From Bacteroidales bacterium (GTDB lineage: Bacteria > Bacteroidota > Bacteroidia > Bacteroidales > B18-G4): a stretch of 64,000 nucleotides of DNA. Below are positions 9,934-21,312 of the stretch, in pieces. Numbering within the stretch: the first letter of the stretch is position 1; each line of letters begins with the position of its first letter. Under the pieces are notes generated by a model. It saw nothing but the letters and a program-made list of their open reading frames with translations. It did no database searches and was not told the DNA's origin. The translations under genes were made by a program, and so were the position numbers. The DNA is taken from contig JAGYMZ010000002.1 of the NCBI GenBank assembly GCA_018400295.1, forward strand, positions 67,106 through 131,105, written 5' to 3'.

Positions 9934-10983
9934 ATGAAATTATCTCAATTCAAATTCAATCTTCCATCTGATCTTATTGCTAGTCATCCACCGGAAAATC
10001 GCGACGAAAGCCGGATGATCGTACTTAACAGGAAAGATCAATCTATTGAACACAGGGAGTTTAAGGATATCCTGGATTATTTTGATGATGGGGATGTCTT
10101 TGTGATCAACAACACCAAGGTTTTCCCGGCGAGGTTATATGGGACGAAAGAGAAAACCGGGGCCCGGATAGAGGTTTTCCTTTTGCGGGAGCTGAACAGG
10201 GATTCCCGATTATGGGATGTGCTTGTAGATCCGGCACGGAAGATCCGGATCGGGAACAAACTGTATTTTGGTGAAGAGGAATCATTGGTCGCTGAGGTTA
10301 TTGATAATACGACTTCCCGGGGCCGTACGCTCCGGTTTCTTTACGACGGGCCTTATGAAGAGTTCAAAAAGACCATTTACCAGCTTGGTCAAACCCCCCT
10401 GCCGAAGATCCACCGGAGGGCTGTAGAGCCTGAAGATGAGGAAAGGTATCAGACAATTTATGCCAAGCATGAAGGAGCCGTTGCTGCGCCGACAGCCGGT
10501 ATGCATTTCAGCAGGCAGCTAATGAAGCGGCTTGAGCTGAAGGGTGTTTCTTATGCGGAAATAACGCTCCATGCGGGACTGGGTAATTTCAGGGCCATTG
10601 AAGTGGAAGACCTGACCAAACATAAAATGGATTCGGAAGAAGTCATCATTGATGAGAAGAATGCAGCCCTGGTCAACCGGGCCCGGGAAAGGCGCCGCAA
10701 TGTATGTGCCGTTGGGACGACTTCCATGAAGGCGCTTGAAACCTGTGTCTCCATTACCGGTAAGGTGAAGCCTTTTAAGGGATGGACCAATAAATTCATC
10801 TTCCCGCCATATGAGTTCTCGGTTGCGGATGCTATGATCACCAACCTTCACCTGCCACAGTCATCCATGATGATGATGGTTGCCGCATACGCAGGATACG
10901 ATTTTCTAATGCGGGCATACCAGGAAGCCGTGGACAAAAAATATAAGTTTTTTACCTATGGTGATGCGATGCTGGTCATATAA
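9934..10983 (+). CDS. queA: S-adenosylmethionine:tRNA ribosyltransferase-isomerase
   Basis: A 349-residue QueA that transfers the ribosyl group of SAM to the 7-aminomethyl-7-deazaguanine base in tRNA, a late step of queuosine synthesis. Family motifs are visible: [20 protein letters not shown] at the start, [16 protein letters not shown], the SAM-site region [13 protein letters not shown], and a C-terminal [16 protein letters not shown]. The length is normal. It follows truB after a 137-nt gap with its own promoter, so the two tRNA-modification genes may be only partly coregulated. Confidence 0.97.
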   Translation: MKLSQFKFNLPSDLIASHPPENRDESRMIVLNRKDQSIEHREFKDILDYFDDGDVFVINNTKVFPARLYGTKEKTGARIEVFLLRELNRDSRLWDVLVDPARKIRIGNKLYFGEEESLVAEVIDNTTSRGRTLRFLYDGPYEEFKKTIYQLGQTPLPKIHRRAVEPEDEERYQTIYAKHEGAVAAPTAGMHFSRQLMKRLELKGVSYAEITLHAGLGNFRAIEVEDLTKHKMDSEEVIIDEKNAALVNRARERRRNVCAVGTTSMKALETCVSITGKVKPFKGWTNKFIFPPYEFSVADAMITNLHLPQSSMMMMVAAYAGYDFLMRAYQEAVDKKYKFFTYGDAMLVI

Positions 10984-11094
10984 TTGCCCGCCTTGATAAA
11001 ACCGCTTTTTTTTACCTGCCTTTTTAAAACCGTGCATGAACCTCCCGGATGCGTTTGTTACTTCTGCACGGCACGAGTATTATCGGGATATTTG

Positions 11095-11102
11095 TATTTT
11101 TG
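11095..11102 (+). promoter_or_regulatory. ispD -7 element
   Basis: TATTTTTG, a full -7 match. No -33 TTTG is seen at the right distance. It overlaps the region of an in-frame TTG (11104) and so favours the GTG at 11122 as the ispD start. Confidence 0.45.
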
Positions 11103-11121
11103 ATTGATCAAACATCCGAAC

Positions 11122-11787
11122 GTGAAAAAATATGCGATCATCGTAGCCGGCGGCAGCGGCCGCAGAATGCAGCCGGGGATGCCCAAGCAGTTCCTGATTC
11201 TGGAGGGTTTGCCTGTTTTAATGCATACCATGCGCGTTTTCTACCTGACCGGTACGGAGGAGGTACGCCTTATTCTCGTTTTGCCCCATGATCACACAGG
11301 GACCTGGCGTGACCTGTGTCTTCAACATTCTTTTGCGATTGATCATCTGGTTGTGGAAGGAGGGGAGACACGTTTTCACAGTGTTAAAAACGGGTTGGAA
11401 AAAACAGAAGGGGATTCCCTTGTAGCCGTCCATGATGGAGTGAGGCCCCTGGTCGCCCCCAGGGTCATAGAGAACGCATTTACCATTGCGGGTTCCCGGG
11501 GCACAGCAATCCCTGCGGTTCCTGTGAACGAATCCGTCCGTATGCAGGATAAAAATTCCAGCCGGAGCATCGACCGCAAAAATGTACGGATCGTACAGAC
11601 CCCACAGGTCTTCCGTTCTTCCATCCTGAAAAAAGCATATGAACAGGAATACCGGGGTGAATTCACCGATGATGCTTCTGTTGTGGAAGCGGCCGGTTTT
11701 GCCATTCATCTGATCGAAGGGAATGTTGAGAACATCAAGATCACCCGTAAGATCGACCTGGACATTGCTGCATCCCTTATGGGATGA
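11122..11787 (+). CDS. ispD: 2-C-methyl-D-erythritol 4-phosphate cytidylyltransferase
   Basis: A protein of about 221 residues that makes CDP-methylerythritol in the MEP isoprenoid pathway. The nucleotide-binding signature AGGSGRRMQPGMPKQF stands at the N-terminus; VHDGVRPLV and the C-terminal FTDDASVVEAAG and IKITRKIDLDIA are typical IspD. The start is uncertain: GTG at 11122 gives the family-typical sequence KKYAIIVAGG, and a TTG at 11104 would add six residues but lies too close to the promoter element. It converges with the glycosyltransferase gene, with only 16 nt between the stops. Confidence 0.93.
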   Translation: MKKYAIIVAGGSGRRMQPGMPKQFLILEGLPVLMHTMRVFYLTGTEEVRLILVLPHDHTGTWRDLCLQHSFAIDHLVVEGGETRFHSVKNGLEKTEGDSLVAVHDGVRPLVAPRVIENAFTIAGSRGTAIPAVPVNESVRMQDKNSSRSIDRKNVRIVQTPQVFRSSILKKAYEQEYRGEFTDDASVVEAAGFAIHLIEGNVENIKITRKIDLDIAASLMG

Positions 11788-11803
11788 GGATTTTGATCTT
11801 ATT

Positions 11804-12946
11804 TTATTTGTTAAGCTTTCTGCCTTTCCATTTGATGTTCCATACATTCCCCAGGAATCCCGTCAGGATGACATAGGGTATGTACATAAGCTGGAATAAC
11901 GGATAACCGGCCATCAGATTCTTTTCTCCCATATAGTTGGAAATGTTGTTCAGGACGGGGAAATCCACCAGTATTTTTATTGCCAGGAGGGTAAGGAAAA
12001 GCCATATGGTGGAGATCTGAAAACACGACATCAGGGCTGAGGCCAGCAAAATCCCATTAAAGGCATAAACGGCCAGGGCGGTCCCGATAATATTCCGGTC
12101 TTTATAGCCCCTGCTTTTGGATACCCATCGCATGCGTTGTTGCATAAATCCTTTCAATCCCCCAGCGGGTCTGCTGGTTACAATTGCATCCTTTGCTTTG
12201 AGGAAATGCACGGATTGTGGACCGAACCTTTGACTGATCTTGTGCAGGAGGAAGATGTCATCTCCCGAGGAATATTTTCGGTCTGTTGTATATCCGCCGA
12301 CTTCAGAGAAAGCCTTTCTGGAATATGCGAGGTTGGCCCCGTTGCACATGATGGGTTTTCTTTTATACAGCGATCCGGCCCCGGTGCCGACCAGACTGAG
12401 AAATTCCAGGGCCTGAAAAGCACCCGCCCATCCCCGGTAAGGGGATAACTTCACCGGTCCTGCGATCATTACCGGGTTATATTGCTGGTAATACATGGCT
12501 ATGGTTCTCAAATAACCCGGTTCCATGCGGCAATCCGCGTCGGTTGTGACAATAAGATCCCCGCTGGATATCCGTACGGCATATTCGATGGCTGCTTTTT
12601 TTCCTTCAAGGTCGTTTTTATGGTAAATGAGGTTTTTCCTGGATCCCGGGTTGGTTTTTATGAATCGTCTGATCTCATCCTGTGTGCCATCCGTTGAAGC
12701 GTCATCCATGATAATGACCTCAAAGATGTTACGGGGAAGATCCTGGTTTAACAGATCATGCAGAATTGGCTGTATATTTTCCCGTTCATTTCTAACAGGG
12801 ACGATCACGCTGATCCTGGTTGTTATTTTTCCCGGGGGGGGCTTAAATTCTTTTATGGAAAACCATCCGGATGAAAAAAATGTGATGATGGCAGCGTACA
12901 CGGCGGCAACCATCAAGAAAATCATCCAGGTCAGGTATTCAATCAT
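11804..12946 (-). CDS. family 2 glycosyltransferase, membrane-bound
   Basis: A 380-residue GT2 enzyme. There is a membrane helix at about residues 5-27, then a GT-A domain starting ISVIVPVRNERENI. It has IIMDDASTDGT, the metal-binding TTDADCRME (DxD-type), and the acceptor-site QQRMRW motif of processive-type GT2 enzymes. Two or three membrane helices close the C-terminus. The substrate cannot be told; glycolipid or polysaccharide synthesis is likely. Its ATG overlaps the stop of the upstream flippase-like gene by 4 nt, so the two are translationally coupled and probably act on the same lipid. Confidence 0.87.
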   Translation of the reverse strand: MIEYLTWMIFLMVAAVYAAIITFFSSGWFSIKEFKPPPGKITTRISVIVPVRNERENIQPILHDLLNQDLPRNIFEVIIMDDASTDGTQDEIRRFIKTNPGSRKNLIYHKNDLEGKKAAIEYAVRISSGDLIVTTDADCRMEPGYLRTIAMYYQQYNPVMIAGPVKLSPYRGWAGAFQALEFLSLVGTGAGSLYKRKPIMCNGANLAYSRKAFSEVGGYTTDRKYSSGDDIFLLHKISQRFGPQSVHFLKAKDAIVTSRPAGGLKGFMQQRMRWVSKSRGYKDRNIIGTALAVYAFNGILLASALMSCFQISTIWLFLTLLAIKILVDFPVLNNISNYMGEKNLMAGYPLFQLMYIPYVILTGFLGNVWNIKWKGRKLNK

Positions 12947-13977
12947 TTTTTTCGGAAAAATTTCAGGTTAAACACAAAGATGGCTCCCATCAATGCTGGT
13001 ATGGCAAGGTTTATCAACCATAAGGATGAAGATGCTGCGAATGCCCCCGGGGCTATACCGGAAAGGCTCATGTATTCGTGCTCAAAATATGTGTTCAATA
13101 AAAATACAGCGATGGAACCCCTGATGCCCAGCTCAGTGATGGCCACTGTCGGAACCACGGTGACCACAAAAAAGATCATGGCAATGATGATCAGCCCGTT
13201 CCACAGTGGCACCGGAACATTGAAAACACGAAGCAAAATATAAAACTGCAGTGAAAAGAAAAAGAATCTGAGCGCACTGAATAACAATACATTAATGAGT
13301 TCCCGGGGTGTATAGAATGTGAAAGTCTCCAGATATTTTGCGGCTTTCCCCCGCGGTTTCTTTACGATCTTCCGGATCAGGCCGGTGATCAGGGAAACAT
13401 TCAGGAACAGGAGGATGGAAAGAACATACAGGGAGACGGTCACGATGCCCAAACCGGCGTAAAGAAAATCAAACAACCTCAGGGATATGCCCAGATATTC
13501 CGAAATGGGCACCTTGTATTGAAAAACGAAAAAGGCGATCCCAAGGGAACCCAGGATAAATGTGATGAGAAACTGGCTCACGCTTCCGATGATGGTGATG
13601 AGAACTCCCTGAATGCGGTTCCCTTTTTCCAGGATGAAGACCCTTCCCAGGTAATCCCCGATCCTGTTCGGTGTGAACGAGCTCACGGCTACGCCGGTCA
13701 GTGTGGCTTTAAAGGAAGTGAGCAGGGATATGTGTTCTATTTTCCGGATCAGGTATTTCCATTTCATAGCTTCCACTCCCCAGTTCAGCAACATCATAAG
13801 CAAAACCACCAACAAAGCAATCAGGAAGGCCTTGTTGTTCATGCGATCATGAAAATCCTGGATAATAAGGCTGAAATCATGGTGATAGAAGACCTGGTCG
13901 TATACAAAGCCAAAGGTGATGGCTAAGATGAGAAAGCGCAATAAATAGTTATATGTTTTACGTATTTTTGTTTTCAC
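12943..13977 (-). CDS. lysylphosphatidylglycerol synthase TM region / UPF0104-like membrane protein
   Basis: A polytopic membrane protein of about 344 residues with eight or more hydrophobic helices. It shows the LPG_synthase_TM (YbhN/AglD-type) pattern: [20 protein letters not shown] in the second half, then [19 protein letters not shown]. No MprF synthase domain is attached. Related proteins are thought to move or modify lipids, but none is assigned here. The GTG at 13977 gives [15 protein letters not shown]; a TTG eight codons upstream would overlap ruvC. It is coupled by a 4-nt overlap to the GT2 gene downstream. Confidence 0.78.
   Translation of the reverse strand: MKTKIRKTYNYLLRFLILAITFGFVYDQVFYHHDFSLIIQDFHDRMNNKAFLIALLVVLLMMLLNWGVEAMKWKYLIRKIEHISLLTSFKATLTGVAVSSFTPNRIGDYLGRVFILEKGNRIQGVLITIIGSVSQFLITFILGSLGIAFFVFQYKVPISEYLGISLRLFDFLYAGLGIVTVSLYVLSILLFLNVSLITGLIRKIVKKPRGKAAKYLETFTFYTPRELINVLLFSALRFFFFSLQFYILLRVFNVPVPLWNGLIIIAMIFFVVTVVPTVAITELGIRGSIAVFLLNTYFEHEYMSLSGIAPGAFAASSSLWLINLAIPALMGAIFVFNLKFFRKK
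13963..13970 (+). promoter_or_regulatory. ruvC -7 element
   Basis: TATTTTTG, a full -7 match 25 nt before the TTG start of ruvC. It lies inside the 5' end of the divergent membrane-protein gene (start at 13977). No good -33 element is visible. Confidence 0.5.
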
Positions 13978-13995
13978 ACAATCAAAATTCCTGCG

Positions 13996-14547
13996 TTGCA
14001 AACCGACCGCGTCATATTAGGCATTGATCCCGGCACCACCGTCATGGGATATGGGATTATTCACCATAAAGGTAACAAAATAGCCCTGACCACGATGGGG
14101 TTCATCAAACTGAACAAGTTTTTCAGTCATGAAAAAAGGCTCAGGCGGATCTTTGAGCGCACCGAAACCCTGATCCGGGAATACAAGCCGGATGAGCTTG
14201 CCATTGAGGCCCCGTTTTACGGTAAAAATGTGCAATCCATGCTGAAGCTGGGCCGGGCCCAGGGAGTGGCCATGGCTGCGGCATTATCACGCGACATCCC
14301 CATTTTTGAGTATTCCCCGCGGAAGATCAAACAATCCATTACCGGAAAGGGAAATTCTTCCAAGGAGCAGGTAGCGGCCATGCTGATGCGGTTGCTGTCC
14401 ATAGGGGAAGCCCCGAAATACCTGGATGCAACAGACGGCGTTGCCGTTGCAGTATGTCATTATTTTCAGGGCGGAACCTCGCCGGGAGATAAAAAATACA
14501 ATGGCTGGAACGATTTCCTGAAACAGAACCCCGGGAAGTCAGTTTAA
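13996..14547 (+). CDS. ruvC: crossover junction endodeoxyribonuclease RuvC
   Basis: A 183-residue RuvC Holliday-junction resolvase. The first catalytic aspartate is in [14 protein letters not shown] at the N-terminus. [14 protein letters not shown] carries the second acidic residue, and [14 protein letters not shown] near residue 140 holds the last catalytic acids. The start codon is TTG (13996); no ATG or GTG precedes the catalytic Asp. Upstream it is divergent from the flippase-like gene. Downstream its stop overlaps the convergent arginase-like gene by 4 nt. Confidence 0.95.
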   Translation: MQTDRVILGIDPGTTVMGYGIIHHKGNKIALTTMGFIKLNKFFSHEKRLRRIFERTETLIREYKPDELAIEAPFYGKNVQSMLKLGRAQGVAMAAALSRDIPIFEYSPRKIKQSITGKGNSSKEQVAAMLMRLLSIGEAPKYLDATDGVAVAVCHYFQGGTSPGDKKYNGWNDFLKQNPGKSV

Positions 14548-15719
14548 ATCAATTTCTGATAGAACTGCCACCAACGTTCCGGCACTGTATTCTCACACGC
14601 CACCTGGTAGTCGCGGTAGGAACACGGCACCATGTGGTGTCTTTCGTACCTGTCGCGGACCGAGCTTTCAACCGGGATCTCCATCCACCAGCGTTCGCTT
14701 TTTCTGCTTTTATAAAAAACGATTTCTTCCACCTGGTCTTTTACCCGTACCAGGAATTTCAAAAAGTCGTTTTCATTATTCACCGGATAATCTTCTTTTC
14801 GCAAGCTACATCCTTCAATAAAATACCAGATCATTTGTGAGATCAGTTTGGCGGTCTGCTCACGGATATCCAGTCCGGGGTTGTATTCGTAGATCCCCAG
14901 GGAGGTGAGCTTATCGCTGATCCCCGCATATCTCATGATGCGGCATATTTCTTCGCCATGGAACCCATTGGGTGTGGCATGGTTATTGGCCGGGGCATCG
15001 GAAAACCGTATGGAAGAGATGTCAATGCTGAGCATATCCGAATTTCTGACAATGGGCTCTACCTCTTCCATTTCCTCCCGTACCGAACCAATTCTGTAAG
15101 CATCGAAGTATAACCGGTCTAATAATTTGACCGCTTCCGGGTCCACGTAAAAAGACTGGTATCCCAGGTTCGTGAAATTGAACAGGTAATTGGGCTGGTG
15201 AAGTATGATCTTGCTCAGGTAGGACCGGGAATTCAGCAGGTCTTCGTTTTTCCCCAGGTCAAATACAGGATCGACCACGAGAAGGTTAATGATCTGGCCG
15301 AGGCCTTTATATCCTTTGTACTGTGCAAAGGTCAGATCCTGTCCGCCTCCGATGATCACGGGCAGTATCTTGTTGCCGATCAGCGATTCCACGACGGAAG
15401 TCAGGGCAAAATACGTATCTTCAACGGAATGTCCTTTCCGGATATTTCCCAAATCTGCAATGTGAATTGGCCGGTTGTTTTTGAAAAGCCGGTAAAAATG
15501 CTTCCTTATCACATCAGCTCCCCCGGAACATCCTTCGTTATCAATTGAATTGCGATCTTCCAGTACGCCAAACAATGCAATGCTGATGCCTTCCAGCTCA
15601 GGAAACCCCTGTTTTTCCGTATTTGCAGAAACAATGTTGCCCAATTTCTTATCAGACGGATATTCATCCTTTGAAAGGATCTCTTCAGGGATGGGTTCGA
15701 AGTATAAGTTGATGTCCAT
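14544..15719 (-). CDS. arginase/formimidoylglutamase-fold protein lacking metal ligands
   Basis: A 391-residue protein of the ureohydrolase (arginase/agmatinase/HutG) fold, often annotated formimidoylglutamase. The fold motifs align, but the Mn ligands do not. The GGxH motif is GGGQD (Gln127 for His), DxHxD is DPVFD (150-154, Val152 for the second His), and SxDxD is SIDIS (231-235, Ser235 for Asp). Three of six usual ligands are therefore missing and hydrolase activity is unlikely. It follows topA by 57 nt on the same strand. The protein is intact with no frameshift, so it is probably functional in a non-catalytic or altered role. Confidence 0.8.
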   Translation of the reverse strand: MDINLYFEPIPEEILSKDEYPSDKKLGNIVSANTEKQGFPELEGISIALFGVLEDRNSIDNEGCSGGADVIRKHFYRLFKNNRPIHIADLGNIRKGHSVEDTYFALTSVVESLIGNKILPVIIGGGQDLTFAQYKGYKGLGQIINLLVVDPVFDLGKNEDLLNSRSYLSKIILHQPNYLFNFTNLGYQSFYVDPEAVKLLDRLYFDAYRIGSVREEMEEVEPIVRNSDMLSIDISSIRFSDAPANNHATPNGFHGEEICRIMRYAGISDKLTSLGIYEYNPGLDIREQTAKLISQMIWYFIEGCSLRKEDYPVNNENDFLKFLVRVKDQVEEIVFYKSRKSERWWMEIPVESSVRDRYERHHMVPCSYRDYQVACENTVPERWWQFYQKLI

Positions 15720-15776
15720 TCCGGTGGTTTATCCGGAACCAAAGATAAAAGAATTCATCCGGACCGTCAACGGGTT

Positions 15777-18104
15777 TTAAGATTTTTTTCTTTTTCCCGG
15801 ATATCTCTTTTTGGGTTTATTCCTGGGATCTTCAGAGATCCGGATGCAATCTTCGAGGGTGAGGGATCCGGGATCGGTCCCTTTGGGTATTTTGAAATTT
15901 TCCTTGCCGATGGAAATATATGGGCCGTATCTCCCTCTGATCACTTTCACATCTTCCCGTTCACTGAACGCACGGATGGTTTTGTCTCTGTCTTTTTGCC
16001 TCTTCTCCTCAATGATCTCGATAGCCCGGCTTTGACTTACGGAAGACGGGTCATCGGTTTTTGGGATGGAATAAAATTTGCTCTTATGCCTGATAAAGGG
16101 TCCGAAGCGTCCGATGGCCGTTATCATTTCCTCCCCTTCATATTCGCCGATGGTTTTTGGGAATTCGAACAATTCAAGGGCTTCATCCAGGGTAATGGTT
16201 TCCATGCTTTGCCCGGCTTTCAATCCGGCAAATTTTGGTTTTTCCTCATCGCTTACCTCTCCGATTTGAACCATGGGACCGTATTTGCCCAGCTTGACAT
16301 AAACGTTCCGTCCACTTTCCGGGTCGGTGCCCAGCAATTTCTCCCCGCTGAATTTTTTGGATTGCTCCTGTGTTTTCTCGATCTTTTCATGGAAAGGCTG
16401 ATAGAATTCTTCGATCATATTGTTCCATTTCTTATGGCCTCCTGCAATTTCATCGAATTCCCTTTCAACCTGGGCAGTAAAGTTATAATCCAGTATGTCT
16501 TTAAAATATTGCATCAGGAATTTGTTCACAATGATGCCCAGATCTGTCGGGAAGAGTTTGTTCTTTTCATATCCGGCTTTTTCTTTATTGCTGGTTTCAC
16601 GGATCCTGCCTGATTTGAGGGTGATCAGGGTGTAGTCCCTTTCAAATCCTTCTTTTATGCCTTTTTCCACATATTCCCTTTTCTGGATGGTTGAAATGGT
16701 AGGGGCGTATGTGGAAGGCCGTCCGATCCCCAATTCTTCCATTTTTTTGACCAGGCTGGCTTCCGTGAACCGGTAGGGGGGCTGTGTGAATCGTTGGCGG
16801 GCCTGAATTTCGCTGATGTCAAGTGTATCCCCTTCTTCAATGGGAGGGAGGACGCCTTTTTTTTCTTCCTCATCATCATCCCTGGATTCAATATAAACTT
16901 TGAGAAATCCATCAAACTTAATCACTTCTCCCCTTGCTGTGAACTGTTCTTTTATTCCCGGGGCCGTTATGCTTACATTGGTCTTTTCCAGGACGGCCTC
17001 ACTCATCTGGGATGCTATGGTTCTTTTCCAGATCAGTTCATATAGTCTTTTTTGTTGTGTGTCGCCGTTTATCGTATGATTATTCAGGTATGTCGGCCGG
17101 ATGGCTTCGTGGGCTTCCTGGGCCCCTTTGGATTTTGTTTTGAATTTACGGGTTTTGGAATATTTCTCCCCATACAATTTCGTGATCTCTTCTTTGGCCA
17201 TGGAGACGGCAAGGTTGCTCAGGTTAACCGAATCCGTTCTCATATAGGTGATAAATCCGGATTCATAGAGCTGCTGCGCTATCCGCATTGTATTGGAAAC
17301 TGAAAAGCCAAGTTTTCTGCTGGCTTCCTGCTGCAGGGTGGACGTGGTAAAGGGTGGAGCCGGTGAGCGTTTGGCAGGTTTGGTTTCGATCCTGCCAACA
17401 GAGAATTTTGCATTCTTACATTTTTCCAGAAAGTCAGCGGCGTCCTGTTTTTCTTTGAACCGTTTGCTCAGTTCGGCCTCGATCATGTATTCCCTGCCAT
17501 CTTTTTTTATGATGAACAGGGCCGTAACCTTGAAGCTGGATTCAGGCCTGAAGCTTGTGATTTCCTGCTCCCTTTCCACGATGAGCCTTACCGCAACGGA
17601 TTGAACCCTTCCGGCCGAGAGCGCAGGTTTTACTTTTCTCCAGAGCAGGGGAGACAGTTCATACCCCACCAGTCTGTCCAGCACTCTGCGGGCAGTCTGC
17701 GCGTTAACCAGATTGTGATCGATCTGTCTGGGGTGTTTAATGGCATCCGAGATGGCGTTTTTGGTGATCTCATGAAACACGATTCGTTTAACCTTTGCTT
17801 CATCCAGGCTGAGCGCCTTTACCAGGTGCCATGAGATGGCTTCACCTTCACGGTCTTCATCCGTTGCGAGCCAGACCGTTTCCGATGATTTGGCAAGTTT
17901 TTTGAGTTCACCGACCACTTTTTTCTTGTCATCCGATACGATGTACTGTGGTTTAAATCCATTTTCAACATCCACGCTGATGTCTTTTCTGGACAGGTCC
18001 ATGACATGTCCGAAACTGGATTTAACAAGGTAATCTTTTCCCAGGAAACGCTCAATCGTTCTGGCTTTAGCTGGTGACTCAACGATAACAAGGTTTTTAG
18101 CCAT
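15777..18104 (-). CDS. topA: DNA topoisomerase I
   Basis: A 775-residue type IA topoisomerase that relaxes negative supercoils. The Toprim domain starts LVIVESPAKARTIERFLG, with the acidic motif ATDEDREGEAISWHL. The active tyrosine lies in GFITYMRTDSVNLS near residue 300. The C-terminal third has repeated small domains (GRYGPYISIG, GKYGPMVQIG, GRFGPFIRHK) instead of zinc fingers, the common Bacteroidota form. It ends with a Lys/Arg-rich tail. A TACATTTG element lies 43 nt upstream. The arginase-like gene is downstream on the same transcript. Confidence 0.97.
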   Translation of the reverse strand: MAKNLVIVESPAKARTIERFLGKDYLVKSSFGHVMDLSRKDISVDVENGFKPQYIVSDDKKKVVGELKKLAKSSETVWLATDEDREGEAISWHLVKALSLDEAKVKRIVFHEITKNAISDAIKHPRQIDHNLVNAQTARRVLDRLVGYELSPLLWRKVKPALSAGRVQSVAVRLIVEREQEITSFRPESSFKVTALFIIKKDGREYMIEAELSKRFKEKQDAADFLEKCKNAKFSVGRIETKPAKRSPAPPFTTSTLQQEASRKLGFSVSNTMRIAQQLYESGFITYMRTDSVNLSNLAVSMAKEEITKLYGEKYSKTRKFKTKSKGAQEAHEAIRPTYLNNHTINGDTQQKRLYELIWKRTIASQMSEAVLEKTNVSITAPGIKEQFTARGEVIKFDGFLKVYIESRDDDEEEKKGVLPPIEEGDTLDISEIQARQRFTQPPYRFTEASLVKKMEELGIGRPSTYAPTISTIQKREYVEKGIKEGFERDYTLITLKSGRIRETSNKEKAGYEKNKLFPTDLGIIVNKFLMQYFKDILDYNFTAQVEREFDEIAGGHKKWNNMIEEFYQPFHEKIEKTQEQSKKFSGEKLLGTDPESGRNVYVKLGKYGPMVQIGEVSDEEKPKFAGLKAGQSMETITLDEALELFEFPKTIGEYEGEEMITAIGRFGPFIRHKSKFYSIPKTDDPSSVSQSRAIEIIEEKRQKDRDKTIRAFSEREDVKVIRGRYGPYISIGKENFKIPKGTDPGSLTLEDCIRISEDPRNKPKKRYPGKRKKS

Positions 18105-18146
18105 CTCAGGTATATGTTTTTACAAGTTGATGCTTAAATCTGCGTG

Positions 18147-18154
18147 CAAATGTA
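18147..18154 (-). promoter_or_regulatory. topA -7 element
   Basis: On the minus strand this reads TACATTTG, a full -7 match, giving a leader of about 38 nt to the topA ATG at 18104. The rest of the 205-nt gap to miaB is AT-rich and holds nothing else I can name. Confidence 0.55.
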
Positions 18155-18291
18155 TAACAATTAAATTTCTTTGATCCGGATATTTATCCTTTCTATTCCG
18201 ATCTTCTTTGGCATTGTTCGGGTTATTCCCTGCTTATTTATTCCCGGGATACAACTTTATACCCAAAAAAAAATATATTCATAGATGTTCG

Positions 18292-18299
18292 TAAATTTG
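18292..18299 (+). promoter_or_regulatory. miaB -7 element
   Basis: TAAATTTG, a full -7 match. Its last base is one nucleotide before an in-frame ATG (18301). Transcription must start after that codon begins, so the ATG at 18310 is the likely start, with a leader of only a few nucleotides. Confidence 0.6.
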
Positions 18300-18309
18300 C
18301 ATGCTCAGG

Positions 18310-19644
18310 ATGAAGAGTAAAAAGTTATACATAGAAACATACGGGTGCCAGATGAATTTTTCGGACAGTGAAATTGTGGTATCCGTAATGCAGGGGCGGG
18401 ACTACCAGATAACCCGGGATGCACGGGAAGCGGATGTGATCTTCATCAACACGTGTTCCATACGCGACAATGCTGAGCAGCGGGTATGGAAACGGTTGCG
18501 GGAGTTGAAGGCACATAAAAAGCACAACCCCGGATTGCGGATAGGTGTCCTCGGGTGCATGGCAGAACGCCTGAAAATGCGGTTGCTGGAAGAAGAACAT
18601 GCCGTTGATCTGATCGCTGGTCCGGACGCCTATCGCAGTCTTCCGGAACTGCTCTCTGCAGCAGCAAGCGGGCAAAAAGGCGCAAATGTGTTGTTGTCGG
18701 AAGAGGAGACTTACGCGGAGATCAGTCCGGTGAAATACAACAGCAATGGGGTTTCAGCATTCATTTCCATTATGAGGGGCTGCGAAAATTTTTGTTCCTA
18801 TTGTGTCGTGCCTTTTACCCGTGGAAAAGAACGGAGCCGGGATCCGGAAACCATTGTGGAGGAGGCCGCTGCGTTGTTTCGTAAAGGATATCGCGAGATA
18901 ACCCTTTTGGGACAAAATGTGAATTCCTATCATTGGGCGCAGGAGGACGGGCCGGTCCGTTTTCCTGAATTGATCGAACGGGTGGCACTGGTAGATTCTG
19001 CATTACGCGTACGCTTTGCCACTTCACATCCCAGGGATGTATCGGATGAGTTGTTACAGGCCATTGCACGGAACCATAACCTGTGCAAAGCCATTCACCT
19101 GCCTGTCCAGTCGGGAAGCCCGGCCATGCTTAAGCTGATGAACCGGAAATATGATCCGGAGTGGTACATGAACAGGATCCGTGCCATCCGGGAGCATATT
19201 CCGGATTGCGCCATATCCACGGACATCATAACCGGCTTTTGTAATGAGACGGAGGAGGATCATGGGGCTACCTTATCAATCATGGACCGGGTTGGATATG
19301 ATCATGCTTTCATGTTCAAGTATTCCGAGCGGCCCGGCACACTGGCTGCCCGGCATTTCAATGATAATGTCCCGGAAAAGGTCAAAAGTCAGCGTTTGCA
19401 GGAGATCATAGCAAAACAACGGGAGCTCTCGCTAAAAAGTAATCAGAAAGATGTGGGAAAGGTATTTGAAGTCCTTGTTGAATCTTTCTCCCGGAAATCA
19501 AAAGCACATCTTTCGGGCCGGAACAGCCAGAATAAGGTCATTGTTTTCCCCAAAAAGGGATACAAACCCGGGGACTATGTCGAGGTAAAGATCACCGGTT
19601 GCACTCCGGCAACCTTGCTTGGCGAGCCTTTGGAAGCGGATTAG
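18310..19644 (+). CDS. miaB: tRNA-2-methylthio-N6-dimethylallyladenosine synthase
   Basis: A radical-SAM methylthiotransferase of about 444 residues that adds the 2-methylthio group to i6A37 of tRNAs. The N-terminal MTTase domain starts YIETYGCQMNFSDSE, with its cluster cysteines including C in NTCSIRDNAEQ and GCMAE. The radical-SAM CxxxCxxC is GCENFCSYCVVPFTRG. A TRAM domain closes the protein (VFEVLVESFSRKS onward, ending PATLLGEP). An ATG at 18301 would add three residues but abuts the promoter. Downstream is a perfect 44-bp palindrome, then atpD. Confidence 0.96.
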   Translation: MKSKKLYIETYGCQMNFSDSEIVVSVMQGRDYQITRDAREADVIFINTCSIRDNAEQRVWKRLRELKAHKKHNPGLRIGVLGCMAERLKMRLLEEEHAVDLIAGPDAYRSLPELLSAAASGQKGANVLLSEEETYAEISPVKYNSNGVSAFISIMRGCENFCSYCVVPFTRGKERSRDPETIVEEAAALFRKGYREITLLGQNVNSYHWAQEDGPVRFPELIERVALVDSALRVRFATSHPRDVSDELLQAIARNHNLCKAIHLPVQSGSPAMLKLMNRKYDPEWYMNRIRAIREHIPDCAISTDIITGFCNETEEDHGATLSIMDRVGYDHAFMFKYSERPGTLAARHFNDNVPEKVKSQRLQEIIAKQRELSLKSNQKDVGKVFEVLVESFSRKSKAHLSGRNSQNKVIVFPKKGYKPGDYVEVKITGCTPATLLGEPLEAD

Positions 19645-19670
19645 ATATTTGGCATGGGGGGGTGCGGTTG

Positions 19671-19714
19671 AGATGTCATCCAGATGTCATCCGGATGACA
19701 TCTGGATGACATCT
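19671..19714. repeat. perfect 44-bp palindrome built from 11-bp units
   Basis: Two copies of AGATGTCATCC (19671-19692) are followed by two copies of its reverse complement GGATGACATCT (19693-19714), giving a perfect 22+22 inverted repeat with no loop. It lies 26 nt after the miaB stop and 46 nt before the atpD -7 element. There is no U-tract, so a classic terminator is unlikely. A second, shorter member of the family lies at 54990-55030. Confidence 0.9.
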
Positions 19715-19746
19715 GTTTAAAAAAGTCATCGATTCTATTCAAATAA

Positions 19747-21291
<1,545 letters not shown>

Positions 21292-21312
21292 GACTCATAC
21301 AATTCCTCATAC

